Source of the DNA: Beroe ovata
Lineage: Eukaryota > Ctenophora > Nuda > Beroida > Beroidae
Assembly: GCA_946803715.1 (NCBI GenBank)
Contig: CAMPET010000297.1
Span: 21,364 to 85,363 of the forward strand
Direction of reading: 5' to 3'
DNA: 64,000 bases
Below are positions 48,481 to 59,860 of the stretch, piece by piece. The notes under the pieces are model-generated. The model was given only the letters and a program-made list of their open reading frames with translations. It made no database searches and was not told the DNA's origin. The stretch's first letter is position 1. Each line of letters opens with the position of its first letter. A program made the translations under genes and the position numbers.

Positions 48481-49984
48481 AGTGATGAATGTACGACAAT
48501 AAAACTTCAGGCATCGGCACACACACACGTCACACAAAAGTATAGAAAACGCTGTCTGCAAAAATCGTGCAAAGAGCCGCACTCAGTTGATGTCTCTGAC
48601 GAAGTGTACAACTCTCAGATAATCGCTAAAAATAGCTGACTTGTCCACATGCGCATGTACACAAGACAAGTATACATTGTACATGACGCGGCGTGTGTGG
48701 GATTCGTGCTGATACAATATGATGAGTGACAGCTGCTCTATACTCGTGCAGTGATGAGAGAAGAGAGTGAGAAGTAGAGACTGTATTAAGTGCATGAGAT
48801 TAAACACAGTGGAGAAACTTTGAGATCCATCACACAGTGAAAACGAGTATCCATGGCAACTGCAGCAGCTATTATAGGACTGCAAAAGGTGAAAACACAT
48901 CTAGGGAAGAGTGTTGAAAACTCCACCAAAACCACAGCAGCTTCTACTGTAACTGACGAGAGAGGGGGTGGGACAAGTGTGAATTTAGTAATCTCATGCT
49001 GAGCAATGCTCAGTGAGCATGCATTGAATAACTGCTAGTGACTCTATTCTGAGGAAAAGTTCCCAGACAAATATCATCATATGACGATGTCTCACAATAT
49101 ATTACACCATCATGTTCGTTGAATTAAGCATATAATTATAAATGTGAACGCGTGAGAGTAATTAGATGCAAATAATAATCTTATCATACCCTACTACTAT
49201 AATGAAGTCTGAGAAGACTCTCATCCTAATAAAGAAATAAATGCAAAGCTTGAGCTAAATTTCACCACTGCAGAGCAGCACTATGTGAAAAATACTCAAG
49301 TCTCCATTCAACCGTAAAACTGCGTCACAAAGCGTTGACACAGGTACAAAAGTGAGCACTGCCTATTGTGCAGTTTTACACCACAACAACATTACTTAGA
49401 GTGAGAGAGAAAAAAAGTGGAGTTGTGATGAAGATTTAATATTTTCTGCATTTTATGCTTGTGCAGAATAACTAAATCTGTGGACACGCGTCTAGCTTGC
49501 AGCAGCTGTAACAGGTCGATGAACGGAATACATATTGTGTACAACGTTCTTAGAAACCTAACAACGACAAAGTTAAGCAAATCAAGCCGACAACCTCGTG
49601 TCAAAAAAGTAGCTGATTTTGTGAAGGAGCAGTATGAGTCTTAAGAACTAGATCAAGAACTAGATAGCAGTGTCAGACGATATCTCATGATAAAAGGAAG
49701 ATATGTCACGTGAACAAAACTTGTCATACAAAGGTGAACCACACACTATTAATTATCATCAATATTGATAAGGTCCTACACAAGGTTCTGGTATGAAATT
49801 ACGTGCTTTTACGTCATGAAAAGATGTTTTATAATACCTATATTCGATAAAACAGCAACCATAGACAAAAGAAATACACAATTTGAGGGTGGTTTGTTAT
49901 GAAGCCGTATCCCAAGCCAACATACTGTATGTACTGGACTATAAATAGATTCTAAGCTATCGGGGTGTGATGTTGTAACGTCCA
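48481..49984. other. Intergenic region
   Basis: Scattered short open frames with no recognised features. No gene seen. Confidence 0.5.
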
Positions 49985-50185
49985 TAATATTCTTATCATG
50001 GAGTGATATCAGCATAAAACCGGCATTCCTATGAGTGCGACGGAACTCTTGAGGAACCAAGGTCAAACGGTTGTGAGTCAAAATCAGGTGTTGCTCAATG
50101 TTGCTGTCCGGAAGGTCATCATGAATCACGGTATTGATGGATCTGGAGTTTGGGATGAAGGCCGCGAAACAACTTCGGCTGAAGA
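49985..50185 (-). pseudogene. Possible leucine-rich-repeat exon or relic
   Basis: On the minus strand, after a plausible acceptor (GCCTCTTCAG), the frame reads SRSINTVIHDDLPDSN, then IEQHLILTHNRLTLVPQEF, which resembles an LRR N-cap followed by one repeat (L-x-L-x-x-N-x-L-x-x-V-P). The frame stays open to 49812 but loses the pattern after about 50000, and no neighbouring LRR exons were found. It may be an isolated exon of a gene broken by the assembly or a decayed fragment. Confidence 0.3.
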
Positions 50186-52352
50186 GGCAATACAAAATCT
50201 AGCATGAATCCATGCAACAAATACTGCTAAATCTCGCTTGTTGGTGGGTTTGTGGTGGGGAACAAGGGAATATCACTTGCTATCATGATGGAGGAATGAA
50301 GACTATCCGATGATGCAATTCATGTTCATTTCAGAGATATAGGACCATTCGTATCCAATTATGTTTCCAACTAGAGAAGAGACTTTGATATTATGCTAAT
50401 ATATAAGCGTTCCTTTCGTCAACACAGCACTGAAAGTTGATGATATATATATCTTGGTACTCTGTTGCTATAGTAGAAGTTCTGTGTGTATTTCATGACT
50501 CGAAATAGCAACATAGTCGGGATATATATCCAAAGTAAATACGAGATTCCTGGAGTATAATGGAAGGGCAAATTGGAAGGGCAAAACAAACAACACGAAA
50601 AAGAAGAAACTCAATAATCTGGATGTCGCTTTATCGCTAATAATACAATCAACGGAATTGTTAACGTTATTTTTGGCTCAAATTTGTAATTAATTTTGGT
50701 TTATTGATTTGATTGTGGTGTTTTTCGAGAATTATTGATTAATTGAAACCAGTTTTTTCTTTCAATTATAAACCGATTTATAAAAACAGCAAATATAGCT
50801 CCCGACGTGTCTTGAAACACACTCAAAGTGGGCTCAGCAGTTGTATAGCAGTTGAGTCCGAAATTTTTGGTTAAAACAATGCATCACAAGCAGGAGGATT
50901 GGGGGGGAACAATCAGCTGTAAAAATTACACAGCTAAGTGTGATTGAAAAATGCTTAGTAACACACACACACACACACACANCACACAAATGTCACCCTC
51001 CTGCAAGTTCGGCCACCCTCTCCAAATTCCAGCTGTCCTATAATGTGAGACACGCTTATCATTGATGAGACATCATTGAGCTATATGACACGGATTGCTG
51101 CTCCGGATGACACATCATCAGACATCACGCATCAGTGATGATGCCCATGATACATCACTGACATCTCTATCCCCCTAGGAACATGTTATAAAGTTCCCCC
51201 AGTCCCGAATCCTCCTCATGCGATGATCCACCAAACTCCGGGACACAGTTCACTCTCACGACATCTGTGAACCCTTCCCCCTCCCTATCGGGTTCCCGGT
51301 ACCGGCTTTTGAACGTGTTAAACACTATCGCCGGGACTTGCTCCCCGGAGAACGCTAAACGACGGAACCTGATGACGTCACGATGACGTTAGGGGGAGAA
51401 AGAGTGGAAGAAACGCGGCAATTCCTTATTCTACACCATCGCATGTGTAATCATAAGAGTGTCGCATAAGGCTGAGCATAAGGCGCGCGTTTTTGACGTT
51501 CATTAATTTATTCTGAGATCATATAATCCTCCCCGCGCAAAATATTATACCGATGCCGGGCATTCATCGTATTCGTACTACTATCCGTCAGTGTTTTTAC
51601 CCGAGAATAAATCACCTGTTGTTATGCTTGGCGTGTTCCAGTGTTGTGTTCATCACGAAACATCGGACCGGGGCACCGTACTTCGCGGCTAAATCTGTGT
51701 ACCTGGAAGAGGGGGATCAGATATAATATGACGATAGGAACGATATATTGACCCCATATTGACAAAGATATTAAAATTTGAAAAATGAGTGATCACTTTA
51801 TAGATGTTCCCGCTATATAACTTTCAAATTCAATTCTCCAAATTTTTTAAGTCCTGTGGCGTATCCTTGTATGATTGAGCATAATTTGTCCACAGAATTT
51901 CAGCTGATATTTCTGCGGAATTGTCAACACATGTGGGAAAACGGCAACAAGCAACATATCATTAGCATTAGCAAGAATTGCAATGTCTATTAATGAGTTG
52001 AAAACAATGCCCATTGCATTTACAGAGAATTCGATAGCTATAAAATCAATAACACAGAAATATTCGAAATTTATACAAATTTTACATTTTAAGGGAGGCA
52101 GAAAGATTTATCAAGTAATATGATAAACACAAGCCGAATGGGTCCTAGGATGAATATCTAGTATATAGCATAGATAGATTACCTAATAGATAGCATTACC
52201 TAATAATTTGAATGATTACCAAAGTCTTTAGCAATGAATGAGGGGGTCTGTTTGAGGGTCGCTTCCACTGCAGTTGTCCTAAACTCAAAAGGCAAAACAT
52301 CCACCGCCAATCAAACAGTCCAAAAACGAAGAGTTTATAATCCTAACCCTCG
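50186..52352. other. Intergenic region downstream of the GPCR
   Basis: A CA microsatellite with a lone N at 50982 lies at about 50961-50988. Two CRE-like TGACGTCA/TGACGTTA elements are near 51373-51388. The 3' UTR of the GPCR should start at the right end. No coding sequence supported. Confidence 0.5.
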
Positions 52353-54143
52353 TCAGAGATTCGTCTCAAAGTATCTTAGAGTCATCTGATCCCTTATCAA
52401 CGATTTCCGGCTGAGAACCGAGATATCCGACTTTTTCCAGGATTCAACCTGCTCACCAATGCCCCTCGGCTGCTGCTCCTTCATGGCCGCGTTGTTCAGA
52501 AGAGGAGTCTGGCTGATTCTCCTGCCTATCCGCTTGAGAGTTGCCTGAACACTTGATCTCCTGGACCTACCCTTTCTACCGGGGAGAGGGTCTGGTCGTG
52601 ACCTGCTGAACAAATGACACAGGATCTCGCCCGCTTTGGAGCGGAGTGTCTTGTTGAGGAACCCGAATAGGACAGGGTTCACCGTGTACACGATAAAGTG
52701 AAGGTGGAGGAGAAATGCTGTCGGTCCCGATAACACATCCGCCGAGATCCCTGCTATGATGCTCGGGATATGGGATCCGATAATCACTATGGCAACCACT
52801 GCCAGCAACACAGCCGCCTTGAGTTGCAGTCTCTCGGGCAGACTCCGTGTACTCCTCCGCACACAACAACAACACAGAGATGATGTTGTTCCATGAGAGT
52901 TCCGGCGGGGAGCGACACCGTGATGACACCGTGTCACGGGTGTCAAGTTGACTGTCCCCGGATGCTTGGTGATACCCTCATCGTGAGCAGCAGTACTGCT
53001 CGTGGTGTTATCCTCGGTGCAGACAGTCTCGTATGTTTCCTCTTCCTCTTCCTCATCCTCCTCCTCCTCGGATTGAGAGAGGGAGAAGTAATCCTCATGC
53101 CTGATATTCAACTCCTCCATCAAGTTTGATGTGAAGAACGTGTTGTTGAGCGTGTCGAGGAAGACGGCGGTGTTTGAAAACTTGAGAGATTTCCGAAATT
53201 CGGGACCGATATCGATGTTGTTGAGACTCAGGTTATTCCCGCTCCGACTCCTGGTTTTGGTGCTGTAATTGTCAGTGTCGTTGGTGACGATGTTGTTGTT
53301 TAGAACCATGCTACGCCGAATACTGGATGCTGCTGAGAGGGGTCTCATCGGTTGAACGATATCTTCATCAGATTGCAGTGAGTTCGAACTCTCGATCATA
53401 TCTATCCCCGATTCATCCTCGACATCACCATCTTCATTACTGCCACCTCGCCCTCCTCTTTGATTAGCTGCCGCCACCGCTTTGTTAGTATCGAGTTCAT
53501 CCAGAACCTTCTTCCTCGCCTGTTCCCTATACCTCAAATTCCTAGCTGCTAGGAAGATACCACAGTAGCTGACGAAAGTGACAACAAGCGGGAGCATGGA
53601 TCGGATGACCTGATAACAAACCGCAAACAGCCGCCACTCCGCCGTCTCAACATCTCCACAAAGATTCTCACTCCTGGCAGCCACAAAGAGGGGGGCAGAG
53701 GTTGCCAGACTGACAACAATCACCAGACCCAAGCACCCCGCAACCCGGGCCTTGTTCATGAACTTCCTGTAGAGAATGGGACGAGTAACGGCAACGAGCC
53801 TATCCAGTGACGTCATGGAGATGCACCAGAGTCCGATAAACGAGGCTGAGTCGTCGAGGAAGCCCACAATCAGACAGCCCGTGGTTGCTCCGAATGCGTG
53901 TTGCTGCGTTACTATGGTAACAAGGGACACAGGCACGGAGACGAGTATCATGTATATGTCCACGAGGCAGAGGGTCACGAGGAGGAATGCGCTGCCCCGA
54001 GATCGGGAGATGTATTTGCTCCGGTACAGGGTGAGGACGAGGGTTATGTTGAGAGGGAGTCCCGTTAGGAGGATGGCGGAGAGGTAGATGAGGGTCAGCC
54101 AGTATTCGGCAGAGTTCAGCGGAGGGAGAGTTGCTGGATTCAT
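52353..54143 (-). CDS. Rhodopsin-like (class A) G-protein-coupled receptor, intronless
   Basis: One exon of 596 codons. Seven hydrophobic segments fit residues about 16-40, 52-78, 87-113, 134-156, 175-200, 441-466 and 473-495. Class A marks: Asn in TM1 (LPLNITL), Asp in TM2 (TLCLVD), DRL at 114-116 in place of DRY, a Cys pair (90 and 162) for the extracellular disulfide, and NPVLF at the end of TM7 in place of NPxxY. TM6 has HIP rather than CWxP. The third intracellular loop is very long (about 240 residues) with a run of Glu near 359-369, and the tail is basic. The ligand cannot be told. It should sit in the plasma membrane and couple to G proteins. Confidence 0.9.
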   Translation of the reverse strand: MNPATLPPLNSAEYWLTLIYLSAILLTGLPLNITLVLTLYRSKYISRSRGSAFLLVTLCLVDIYMILVSVPVSLVTIVTQQHAFGATTGCLIVGFLDDSASFIGLWCISMTSLDRLVAVTRPILYRKFMNKARVAGCLGLVIVVSLATSAPLFVAARSENLCGDVETAEWRLFAVCYQVIRSMLPLVVTFVSYCGIFLAARNLRYREQARKKVLDELDTNKAVAAANQRGGRGGSNEDGDVEDESGIDMIESSNSLQSDEDIVQPMRPLSAASSIRRSMVLNNNIVTNDTDNYSTKTRSRSGNNLSLNNIDIGPEFRKSLKFSNTAVFLDTLNNTFFTSNLMEELNIRHEDYFSLSQSEEEEDEEEEEETYETVCTEDNTTSSTAAHDEGITKHPGTVNLTPVTRCHHGVAPRRNSHGTTSSLCCCCVRRSTRSLPERLQLKAAVLLAVVAIVIIGSHIPSIIAGISADVLSGPTAFLLHLHFIVYTVNPVLFGFLNKTLRSKAGEILCHLFSRSRPDPLPGRKGRSRRSSVQATLKRIGRRISQTPLLNNAAMKEQQPRGIGEQVESWKKSDISVLSRKSLIRDQMTLRYFETNL

Positions 54144-56328
54144 ATGTTCTGTGCTAGGGAGAGGGGGTTGTGATAAGGGGATAGATTGCTGGGAATCTCT
54201 ATTCTGAATATCTGCTCATTGCTCAAAGCTTAAACTAAGAAAGCTAAGAAAGGTTACCTTTCTCATAGCCATACAAATAGGAAGAAAGTGACTCGGAAAT
54301 CAAAGATTTACGGGTATCAAATATATATTCGACTATCGATAAATCTGATCCACACACACATATAAGCTTGCGACAAGTTACGAGTACCTGCGTGCCATGC
54401 TATGTTATAGCTATGTGATCGGGAATATGATCGGGAATGCAACCTTACAAATGAGAGGAAACAGGAAAAGGACACGATCTAGCTGATATTCGTGACATGG
54501 GAGGACTTCATGGTGGAGTGATAAGATACAGACTCGTGATAGGTTCATGGTAAAGATGACTTACGAAAAAAACAATTGGTTAATGGTCTTGATGGATTAA
54601 TCTAGATGCTGATTAAGGAGCAAAAAGAATTCGATCGAGGACTGAGGAGGTAAAATATATTCGGGCTATTTAAATGAGGTATTTAGAGGTATTTAAAGAG
54701 GTTCGCACACATCACTGATTCTTATTAATACTTTGCCCCCGTCCGAAAGTGGTTTGTGCGAGACCCAAATTTGGCACCGCATCCGCGCTCAGCCGTAGCG
54801 GAGTGATGGCGGGACAAAATTCCCATTTACAAAATATGAGCTGTTCGAGGGTCGAATTCATGCTCCCTCTCAGGGCGATAATTCCAGCATAATCATGATT
54901 TCCTCAGCGTACATAATTAAGCAAAATTCCACGCTGAATAATAATTACAGCATCAATTATATACAGTCTTTGCAATTTGCATATACACCGCACTAGTGAA
55001 GCGTGCTCCCGACCGTCACTTAATTAAAAGGAGGGCTCTTTGATACGATGTCAACCAGCCCGCGTCAATCTGAGAAGAGTGAGAGTGGCGAGGTGATTAT
55101 TGAGGCACAGGGCCTGACAAAAAAGCTGCTAGGGAAACCTACACAGGAATACAGAGCTGTTGCACTAGGAAGAAGCATGTTCATTCGTGTGTCATATGTC
55201 TAGGTTAACGTTTAAAGTCAGGAACGTCAGCGATTGAATTTGTTTGCAGATGGGAGTACAATCAATGCGTAAACAGTTATAGAGTTCAAGACGTGATAAA
55301 CAGTGTGAAGATACCAATTACAATGGGTACACTATATCTCAGATATATAAGTAATCAGTTTACACCAGTGTTTGTGTAGAGTGTTTGTGTAGAGTGTTTG
55401 TGTATGACGTGTACTTATTGTTTGTGTAACGACTAAATACTGAAGATAATATCATTATCAGGTATGACCTTCCGTAGATGAAATCGAACAAGAATTAAGT
55501 ATGCAATTTCAAAGAATACAACCCAGGAAACCAATTGAATCTCAGGACAACCCGATTCGCAGCTTACAACTCTCTTTACACCTATCACTGCTAAAACACG
55601 GTGACCCTCGCACACACACTCACATATTTGTACATTTTTCAGAACGTATATATGAAAAAAGACATGGCATATTACATTTCTCATTCGGCATGAGCAGGAA
55701 AATGCAATTGCAGCTGCTCTCTAGACACGATAAGGCACTGTGACAGGTACACCCGATCCTTCCCTCCGCGGGATAAAAATCCTAGGAAATCATGGGGCAA
55801 AAGTATTTGACGAAATCTTTATTTGTAAAAATAGAGCCGAAAACACATGGTAAATTCCGCCGGGGGAAAAAATTAGTGGCAAAATAATATTTAATAGCGA
55901 CTGCTCCTGCAAGGTAAATTGAAATTAATTTAGGAGACAACCATGAATCGGGTATGCAGTGGTGATTAGTGCAGAACATCATATATTAAACAAGGTATAT
56001 TGAGACAAACACCTACTAATTATTTCGACACCGATATCGGGTCTATGACTATTGCTTGGTGTCTGGGTGTTGAGTTGTACCCCGATAATCTGATCCTGGG
56101 ACGCACACACACACAATATACGCAGTGATTACTAGGTATATGACGGGTATATAATATTCGGGATAAATGAAGTTGATTCTATTTGTCTACAATTGCGATA
56201 GAACGCGTAAGCTGTGGCTCATGACAGATTGATATCATACGATTTATATTGGCCGTTATTCAGTTATATCTAACCGAGTATAGCTCACCGAGTATATCGT
56301 TATATCGGAACCTACACAAGAAATCGAG

Positions 56329-56384
56329 CCAGGTAGGAAGAACCAGGTAGGAAGAACCAGGTAGGAAGAACCAGGTAGGAAGAA
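56329..56384 (+). repeat. 14-bp minisatellite, four copies
   Basis: CCAGGTAGGAAGAA repeated four times, followed by a diverged copy to about 56412. Confidence 0.9.
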
Positions 56385-57648
56385 CCACTTCGAGTCAGGC
56401 AGGAAGAACCATTCAGAAAACACATAAAACGCGCTGATGGAAAACGCATACTGTAACGCACACACTGAAACCACTTAACTCGAGTACGCAATTACTTTAT
56501 GAGAATTGTTGTTGAATGTTGAACAACCCTCCTTAATTGAGTATAATTTCTCAGAATACAGCATTTTATTCCCACAAATTCTCCCCTAAATTAGGGAATA
56601 TTAACATCGACTCCGAAATGTCTGGATATTAGGATATTTCAACAATCTTATATATTATTCGAGCAGAGAGGCTCGAGCACTACTTTTTCAAAGCTCCGAC
56701 GCAAAAATGGGTGACAGCCTGTAATTATGAATAGTTGTGACTACAAATATTGATAATTAATGAATGCCTAATATGAATGAACATATAACAGCGCCGAGAA
56801 AATCTGAGTAATAAAACAACTGAACGGAGGGGAGAGAGAAACTTCAAATCGAAAACTACTTTTATTTTCCAGCGTGTCGCTAAAACTGGAGCCTTGTAAG
56901 CAGAAGATAATATCAAACTCCAATTATACGAAACCTCAATTACCAGTGAATGTACTACCGTTCCATGGAAAATAAACTATTGTCTGTCATCACTGTATAA
57001 GAATGTGTCAGGAAGTCTTGTGTATGTGTGTGCGTATACCTAACTATCATACTCCGTACCAGCTTCAAAAAGTATGCAGAAGAGGGGGAGTGTATGTTTG
57101 ATAATTGAGGTGAAGTGAAACCTCATGAGGTTGGGAAGCAGCCTATGTGATTGTGATGATTGTTGAAGTGCCTGTGCGAAATCATGAAGAACTTTCTATA
57201 TACCCCTCGCGGAGTTATATGCTAAAATAAAACACAGAGAATGCAATTATTTTCAGATGGCTAAGTATCATTGCGACTGTAACATTGTCTATTCAAAATA
57301 TTGAAATGTTGAAAAACGTGCCTTTCGAGACGGGAGGAAACGAAAAGCCAGGCAGCAGGCATAGAAAGACTCATATTCTGTTTGAGTTTCAGTTACTTTT
57401 ACCGCAAAACCATCAACAAATAATATGGGGTTTAGGCACGCGACGCGTATACCACCAAGAGAGAGAAATGGGGAATCACGATTTTCGATTATATTCGATG
57501 GATAGACCTTATGAAATACGCACACTTGATGCATGAAGCTGGGCAATGCTATAAATAGAAACAAGATGTGAAAATACACAGCAGCTGATGCATGTGTATA
57601 TCTACAACAACTGAAGTCAAGAGGGGATGCTCAATATCATCATTTGAT

Positions 57649-57674
57649 TATGTGTGTGTGTGTGTGTGTGTGTG
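57649..57674 (+). repeat. TG microsatellite
   Basis: Uninterrupted (TG)n followed by a pyrimidine run. Confidence 0.9.
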
Positions 57675-59860
57675 TCTTTCTCTCTACTTTGGAGGTGGGG
57701 TACTGGGGTAAGGTGCGTTTCACGTCACAACCAACTTGCAACATACCGGGTTCTAATGTGGTGGCTAATGGGAACTGTGGTGGCTATTTTGCGTTAGTTT
57801 AAGAGGACCACTTTGCGATATTAAGATTAATAATTGTATCGCAACGAGAATCAGGGAGGTATGGTTTTAACCGGGNTCTTAGAGTTCCTAATCTTGAAGT
57901 TCCTAATCTCAGAGTTCCTATACTATTCCTGGATATCGTGATGAAGTGAACGGAGACAGATATGCCTCGCGTATATCTCACCCATGTCCCATTCATACGT
58001 TGTTATCTGATGTGGATTCATGTAGTTTTTAACAACGTTGTTATGAATATCAACAGTCACAACATCTCACAATAATATATATCAGTGTTATTTATCGGCA
58101 CAAGGCTAGAGCTACACCAACACATGGCACACCTTGGAATAATTAATTAACAAATAAGCCGGGATTCTGCGCATCATCTCTATGTAAAAGTTTGCCACAT
58201 GTAAGATCAATGACAAAGAACAGACAAAGAACAGACAAAGAACAGAGAAGAATTGTGGCTCCTGGGTGAAACGTATGAGTGGAGAATTATTGAAAAAGAT
58301 TGAGAATGAATATCGCAATCCTTTGTACGTGCGCTGTATAGGATCGATACAATGTATCGCTTAGCCTGATGGAATCAAAATACCATTCATTCGACGACAA
58401 GCATATACCTACTGATATATGCACATATCATAATCAGGTATTTTGACTGTAATGTACTGAGTATAACAAATCAATCCCGAGAAGAAAAAAGAATAGAGAT
58501 GTACAAGATATGGGGGTCCCGAAATAGCACTATTTTGTCCGAGAGGAGGAAAGAGTTTAGTGTGAGAGATATGGGGGGCAATTCACAAGATAACGACCCT
58601 AAATTCACTTTAGTAATCACCGTAAATATCGATCATAATATCGAGATATCTCTACTACGTGACACCCTCTAGAAAGAAATGAGCATTGTGCAGACTGTAG
58701 ACTCAGAAAAAGGGGGAATTTGTGATAAAATATATGGGTCAACGAAGATGTAATTCGACAAACACTGCCGATCATTACCCCGCTGCAGAAGGATAGGGTT
58801 GCCTTGCGATCAGCTAATGACAGTCGTGAGAGATATCGCATGGCAGGGATATGACCAGAAATAGTCGGGACAGTCCAGAAATAGATATATCGTGACAACG
58901 TACCCTGGTAATGGCGGAAAATCTGTAGATTTGTGTTCTGAGGATTCCGTTGTGGAATGAAAACAACGCGCTAGGATCAGGCTGAACCTCATGAGTACCG
59001 ATTAGGACGGAACCTAAACTTCACATAGGTGTGAAAATTTAGGATATTGTGGGCTTTGAAACCCAAAACCGTAACCCCAGTTCCATGATGATCATCACAG
59101 ACGGGAGACTACAGACAAAGGGGGGGGGAGAGATGATGACTGAGACCGACATAAGGGAGAATTCAGCGTATATAGCGCTGAGCATGTTTCGGTGAGGTTT
59201 CTTTGAGAGCATCGAAGTCGAGAGAGAAAGAAATTCGCGAGCTCACGTTGCTATTATCATATGTATCCCACATTTTTAGCATATTTCGCAAGAATATCAT
59301 CAATCCAGAGAACGAAATTTCTCCTATCGTCAAAACTGCTTTCTGAAACCCCCGAAATTCTACTGCAGAGTGATATTAAGTGTCCGCATATTTGAGTATT
59401 CTTCGGAAGAAGCAGGATCACTAGTATAAGTAATGCAATTCCGTCTCGTGAAATAGACGGTCGATTCGATTGGTAGGGATCGATAATCAGTAAATGTGAT
59501 CCATGACACATAGCTGTGACGTAGGGGCGAAACTCCCAGGAACAACTGGTAGGTGTTATTTTGAGTTTTGTCACCGGCCCTTGGATCCACTATAATGTAC
59601 ACGCGAATCACAATTTGCGTACAACGACAGATCGAACGAGTGAACGACGGATGTCGGACCATGCATATTTTATTTAGCGCGCGCAACGCGCAGCTCAGCT
59701 CATATCGTGCGCGCCAAAAAGATTGACTAAATTTTGTGTTACTAGGAGAAATATTTTCGCGCGCTCCAAAAACATCATCCTAATTTTGCGACGGTGACAC
59801 TAGGTTGACATTTTAAGCGGGAACATCTAAAAATGATTTTCTCCCGTGAACCACACTTAC

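Larger units (their letters stand above)
54144..59860. other. Long intergenic region without recognisable genes
   Basis: About 5.7 kb. Contains the upstream region of the GPCR, a 14-bp minisatellite (56329), an 11-bp AGACAAAGAAC repeat near 58214-58250, a TG microsatellite near 57649-57674 and a lone N at about 57877. The missing 3' exons of PNKP would be expected here, but I found no sequence resembling them. Confidence 0.55.
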
